From assembly GCA_947069175.1 (NCBI GenBank), contig CAMTDV010000007.1, forward strand, positions 54,641,583-54,705,582: DNA of 64,000 nt. The letters are read 5' to 3'. Shown piece after piece: positions 60,331 to 64,000 of the stretch. Made by a program: the position numbers and the translations under genes. The notes under the pieces were generated by a model. The model ran no database searches. It was given only the letters and a program-made list of their open reading frames with translations, and had not been told where the DNA came from. Each line of letters starts with the position of its first letter. The first letter of the stretch is position 1. The DNA is from Scalesia atractyloides (taxonomy: Eukaryota > Streptophyta > Magnoliopsida > Asterales > Asteraceae).

Positions 60331-63300
60331 GAGGTTGATTATGCTTTTGATTTATTAGAAACGGGGGTAGCAGACTGATTCTTGGCCACTAACTTAGGCC
60401 TCCAGGTTACCGAATCAGACCTCTGCACATTCCTAGGAGTGCTAGAGGGATTCCGGGAAACTGAAGATCTCAAGGGTTTAACAGTTTGTTTCTTGGCTAA
60501 GTTCCAGTCTTGATCAGAAGACTTAGCCACAAATCAAGCCTCAGGTGGGCGATTAGGCATAGCCTTCTGATGTCTGGAATACAAAGTTTGAAAGAGGTAA
60601 AGGTCTTTTGACAATTTCGAGCAATGTGCCTGGGAGATCCACAATTGAAACAGGTCTGCCTCTTCTGAAGAAAACAGTCCATTCAGCTTGGGAAATTCTG
60701 GGCAATTTGTCTATCAGTTTCTTGCTGGCGTTTACTGACGGTTGATGCACGGTCTTGGTCTTGACGGTGTCCTGCGCACAACCATCAGCACACTTGTTAG
60801 TTTTGTGATTTGAATTGAAAGATTTTGGACATGGAGATTTTGGCAAAATTTTAACTGATATATGTTCAGCTGGTTTCTTAACAAATTCAGCGTGCGACTA
60901 CTGAGTTAATTCCTCAGTTTGATGAGAAGACTCAGCAGTTGCCGTTTCAGTTTTTGTAGACGCTTGTTTGGTTTTCTTCTTTTTAGATTGGCGTGTGCTC
61001 CTCTTTTTAGTCTTACTCTTCAAATCACACTTCATGACAGATTCTGTAGAGGACACGAGTGGCTCTACAGGGACATCCTGTTCTGAAATTCAGCAGATGA
61101 CTGAGGAACCTCGCAATTTTGAGAAGTTTGAGGTTTTGATTCAAGATCAGGTTTAAAATTTTCGTTTGAATCGATTGGAAAAGTGTGTTCATCTTCTGTC
61201 ATTTCAGAATTTGTCCCTTGTGTTGAGTCGCCCAAGTCTTCTAGAATTATGTCACCATCAACGTTGACAGAAACAGTTGGTTGGTCGCCGTTCACACTGT
61301 CAACCCTAGGAGAGGCATCAACAGACGCAGCCTCTGAAGATGAACATTCGGTATCCTCAGTTGAAGATGAACATTCGGTATCCTCAGCTGAAGCTGAATC
61401 ATCTGTTGATGCAGACCCTGTAGCTAAATTCATTTTCGCATCCCACAAGTTATCACAGTTATTAGCATCGTTCGAAACATCAGGATTTAATGAAAAACCA
61501 TAACTAAAACTGGCTAAATTCTCAACACAACCAACATTGTTTGAGCATGTAAATTGTTCAGCAGAAATTGATTTAAAATGTCAAAAGCAGGTTTTTAAAA
61601 TGCATAATCATCAGCTTAATTGTCTGAATGTGTATTCAGACATTCCTCTTCATCACCCTGTGTGATATCCTCAACTAAAATTTCTTCTGCACATGAATTA
61701 GACACATTAGTATCGTTCACAAATTTAGTTTGAGCATCAGAAGATTCTTGTTCGTTAGAAGTTGTGGAGTATGTGGATGTTTCTGTGTCAGGCACTTCTT
61801 TCTCCAATCCATCTGTACTTTCAGAGGGACGATTACCAGTTTCACGAGGAAGTGATGTAAAAGCCAGAAAAACATCATCCCTCTTGAGTTCAGCGGGTTT
61901 GGAGAATTTGGGTAATAGGGCGTCCATGATTTTGATAAATAATCTGACGGTTTACCATACATCATTTTTTCAGCATTTTCTACTTCTTCCTCAGATTCAG
62001 GCATTCTAGTATAGTTATGATTATATGGTGGAGGCGCCCTATTGTACCCAAGGCCTTTAGTAAAGTTCTTTTGATAATTAAGCTGGAGGTCACATAAGTC
62101 CTTGACTAATTTACTGGAAGTTTCAAATTTCTTAATGTTTATTTCATTTTCGTGAAGCTTCCTTGTCAAGGAATTCAGCTTGGCTAAGGCTGCTTGAATT
62201 TCTACGTCCTTTTCAGCTAGTTTTAGCTTGTAGTCGTAGACCCAACATTGCTGTTGGTTCAAGTCTAGCTTTAGCTGAGCCACATCCTGTTTCTGAGTTC
62301 GACCTTCTCCATAAGAAGCTTGTTCTTATGTTTAAGGGCGATGTTCTGTGACGCAACTTGTTCTTATATTCAGCCACAAGAGTTGAATTGTGGGCGCGCA
62401 TTTGTGATAATTTAAAACGACAACTATCAGAACAGAGTATTCGATTTACCGTTTCCGAAAGATCGGGTGTCTCAGTTGTCTGCGCCATCATGCTTGGTTT
62501 TTGTTCTTGGATAGATTCAAGGTTTCCATTTGAGCTGCATCATCTGTCCAGTTGAAACCCTCATGCTGTTGGGCCACCAGTGATGTGGACTTCCCGCCTG
62601 AGCTGCCTGATGGACTCGTAGATAACTTGGAAGGAGAGACGGGAACCAGCTGTCTATCACTGCTCTGTATATCAGCGACCCTGGATGATACATACCCTGA
62701 CGGTGGCTTCTTGCATTCCCTAGCGAAGTGTCCTGGTTCGTGACATCGGTAGCATCTAAGTTTGTCCTTTGTGAGACCAGTCTTCAAGTTTGACAGGGGT
62801 TGCCTTCCATACTTTTTCTGAAACTTGTTGACCCGAAAAGCAGCCATTGCCAAATTCCAAGAGAGATCGATCTCGTCCAGGTCCTTGTCCATGATCTGAT
62901 CAACTTCTGTTGGAAGAATAGATGGATGGTCAGATCACCTGCCAGGAAGGCGCTTAAGCTTTTGATAATTGATGCAACAATAGCCAGTTTCTCTTCGTTT
63001 TCCTTAGTGAGAAACGCAGAGTTGGGCGCGGGTTGAGTAGGTCCAGGGACAGGTGCAGCAGTTTGAGGAATGACGCCTTGTTGCACTGTTTGAGGAGTTG
63101 CAGGACTGAAAACCATGTTAGGATACTGAGCATGGTACTGGATGTGAACTTGAGCAGCTGACACTGTTGTAAGATTTGGAGATTGAAAACTATACACATA
63201 CTAAGTGTTCTGAGGCGTGGTAATAGGACTGTAAACCACATTTGATCCACCCGGTGCTTGTGCATTTCCTTGCAGAGGATTATAGATGAGATTCTGTGAC

Positions 63301-63515
63301 ATTAAAGTCGCGTTCTGCCATGTCATCCCTGCTGCCATCAAACTGTTTTGATGGTTGATCTCCCTCTGCTTGTTGTCAATCTCACACGATTTGATAGTAG
63401 CTATCATCTCAGTGAGAGTGACATCATTTATGTTCTTTGTCTTTTTTATCATGCCCACGTTTGCATCCCAACTTTTAGGCAGTGAATTTAATAACTGTCG
63501 GTTCATGGCACTGTT
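60331..63515 (-). pseudogene. copia gag with coiled coil and two zinc knuckles, 5' truncated
   Basis: The first readable part is LNSLPKSWDANVGMI, inside the UBN2-type gag core, so the N-terminal gag, the leader, the PBS and the 5' LTR are gone. CYRCHEPGHFARECKKP (about 62760) is a clean CX2CX4HX4C knuckle. A coiled-coil-like region follows (about 62490-62050), then an acidic Ser-rich region containing a 27-bp tandem repeat (61336-61390) and a second knuckle, CFNCGSPRHIARNC (about 60650). Stops and frameshifts occur at about 63200, 62930, 62290, 61930 and 60880. A gag with this long second half is usual in SIRE elements. Confidence 0.82.
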
Positions 63516-64000
63516 GGTGACTGGAAGGGTACGAGTACCGGGCATGTAGTAACTGGAAGGGTACGGTACCGGTAGTCGGAACGTCCTATCTAGGATTGGC
63601 ATTCGTATAAATCCAATATAATGGACTAGTTTGCCTACCTGGGGACCAACGATTAGAGTACGAAGGACCTATTAGGCCAAAGCATGCCACACCAAACGTC
63701 GTGTGAACTAACCCCACTTTGAGTTGTCACTGTGTCTACACCTGGACACCCTCCGACCTTATATCTCGCAATCATGTTTTACGATTTTCATTCGGGTGGT
63801 GCGAGTGTTAACAGGCCAACACCAATGTGAACCCTACAAAGCCCAGTAGTCATGGGGGCCCACATGACTACCTTGGCCAAATATGGGAGACATATGGGGG
63901 CCCAAACATGAGCAAAGCACAAGACATCCTATGGATGTAGTGAACTTATTTTCTCATTTATTTTGTGAATGTTGATTTTTCTTTTTACGACACATGACAC
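63516..64000 (+). other. E3 leader, right part
   Basis: From about 63541 it matches the E2 leader at 8015-8460 (GGCATGTAGTAACTGGAAGG onwards). E3 gag should start just beyond the window, since in E2 the ATG follows this block by about 50 bp. At the junction a piece of about 25 bp (ACTGGAAGGGTACGAGTACC) is present twice, the second time with a 2-bp loss. Confidence 0.85.

Overview
The window is plant nuclear DNA with almost no single-copy coding sequence. Ty3/gypsy chromodomain retrotransposons, a Ty1/copia element with an envelope-like ORF, and many small DNA transposons fill it. The retroelement types and the look of the decayed ORFs suggest a eudicot with a large repeat-rich genome, probably Asteraceae. 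That placement is inference; no marker gene in the window proves it.

Layout. 1-6153 is element E1, a chromovirus that lost the end of its 5' LTR, gag and most of protease in one deletion, but keeps a broken pol and a complete 2.67 kb 3' LTR. E1 appears to sit inside the 5' LTR of E2, a related chromovirus with gag-pol-chromodomain that spans 6154-15595 and carries many frameshifts. 15596-38474 is a mosaic of short elements: a Mutator-like element carrying a cysteine-protease gene fragment, related MITEs with 9-bp target duplications, two Helitron-like ends, several hAT elements (one with an intact BED zinc-finger ORF), PIF/Harbinger remnants and a SINE. Within it, on the minus strand at 33707-34013, is the one gene that looks intact and host-derived: a two-exon type 4 (Ec) metallothionein with 17 cysteines. 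38475-46953 is a rearranged minus-strand gypsy complex: two LTRs, a non-coding internal region with PBS and PPT, an integrase remnant and an inverted duplication. 46954-64000 is a third chromovirus, E3 (plus strand). Its 5' LTR is split by a 2.4 kb solo LTR (minus strand, TSD ctgcg) and its leader is split by a degenerate SIRE-like copia element (minus strand, 51939 to about 63515).

The most unusual structure is in the chromovirus LTRs. Every LTR copy that reaches this region carries three tandem units of about 170 bp. Each unit has a 9-bp hairpin shaped like a tRNA D-arm, followed 25-35 nt later by a T-arm/B-box-like TTCGA motif. Stem bases differ between units in a compensating way. On the opposite strand, near the LTR start, lies a compact A box - B box - T-run unit that resembles a complete Pol III gene. 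A further hairpin-forming motif of about 30 bp is almost unchanged in all copies. These features are read directly from the sequence; any function in priming, transcription or silencing is inference.

A second theme is small non-autonomous DNA transposons that keep only a DNA-binding accessory ORF (a BED finger in hAT, a Myb/SANT-like domain in Harbinger) and no transposase. Most pol and gag genes here are dead, with several independent stops and frameshifts each.
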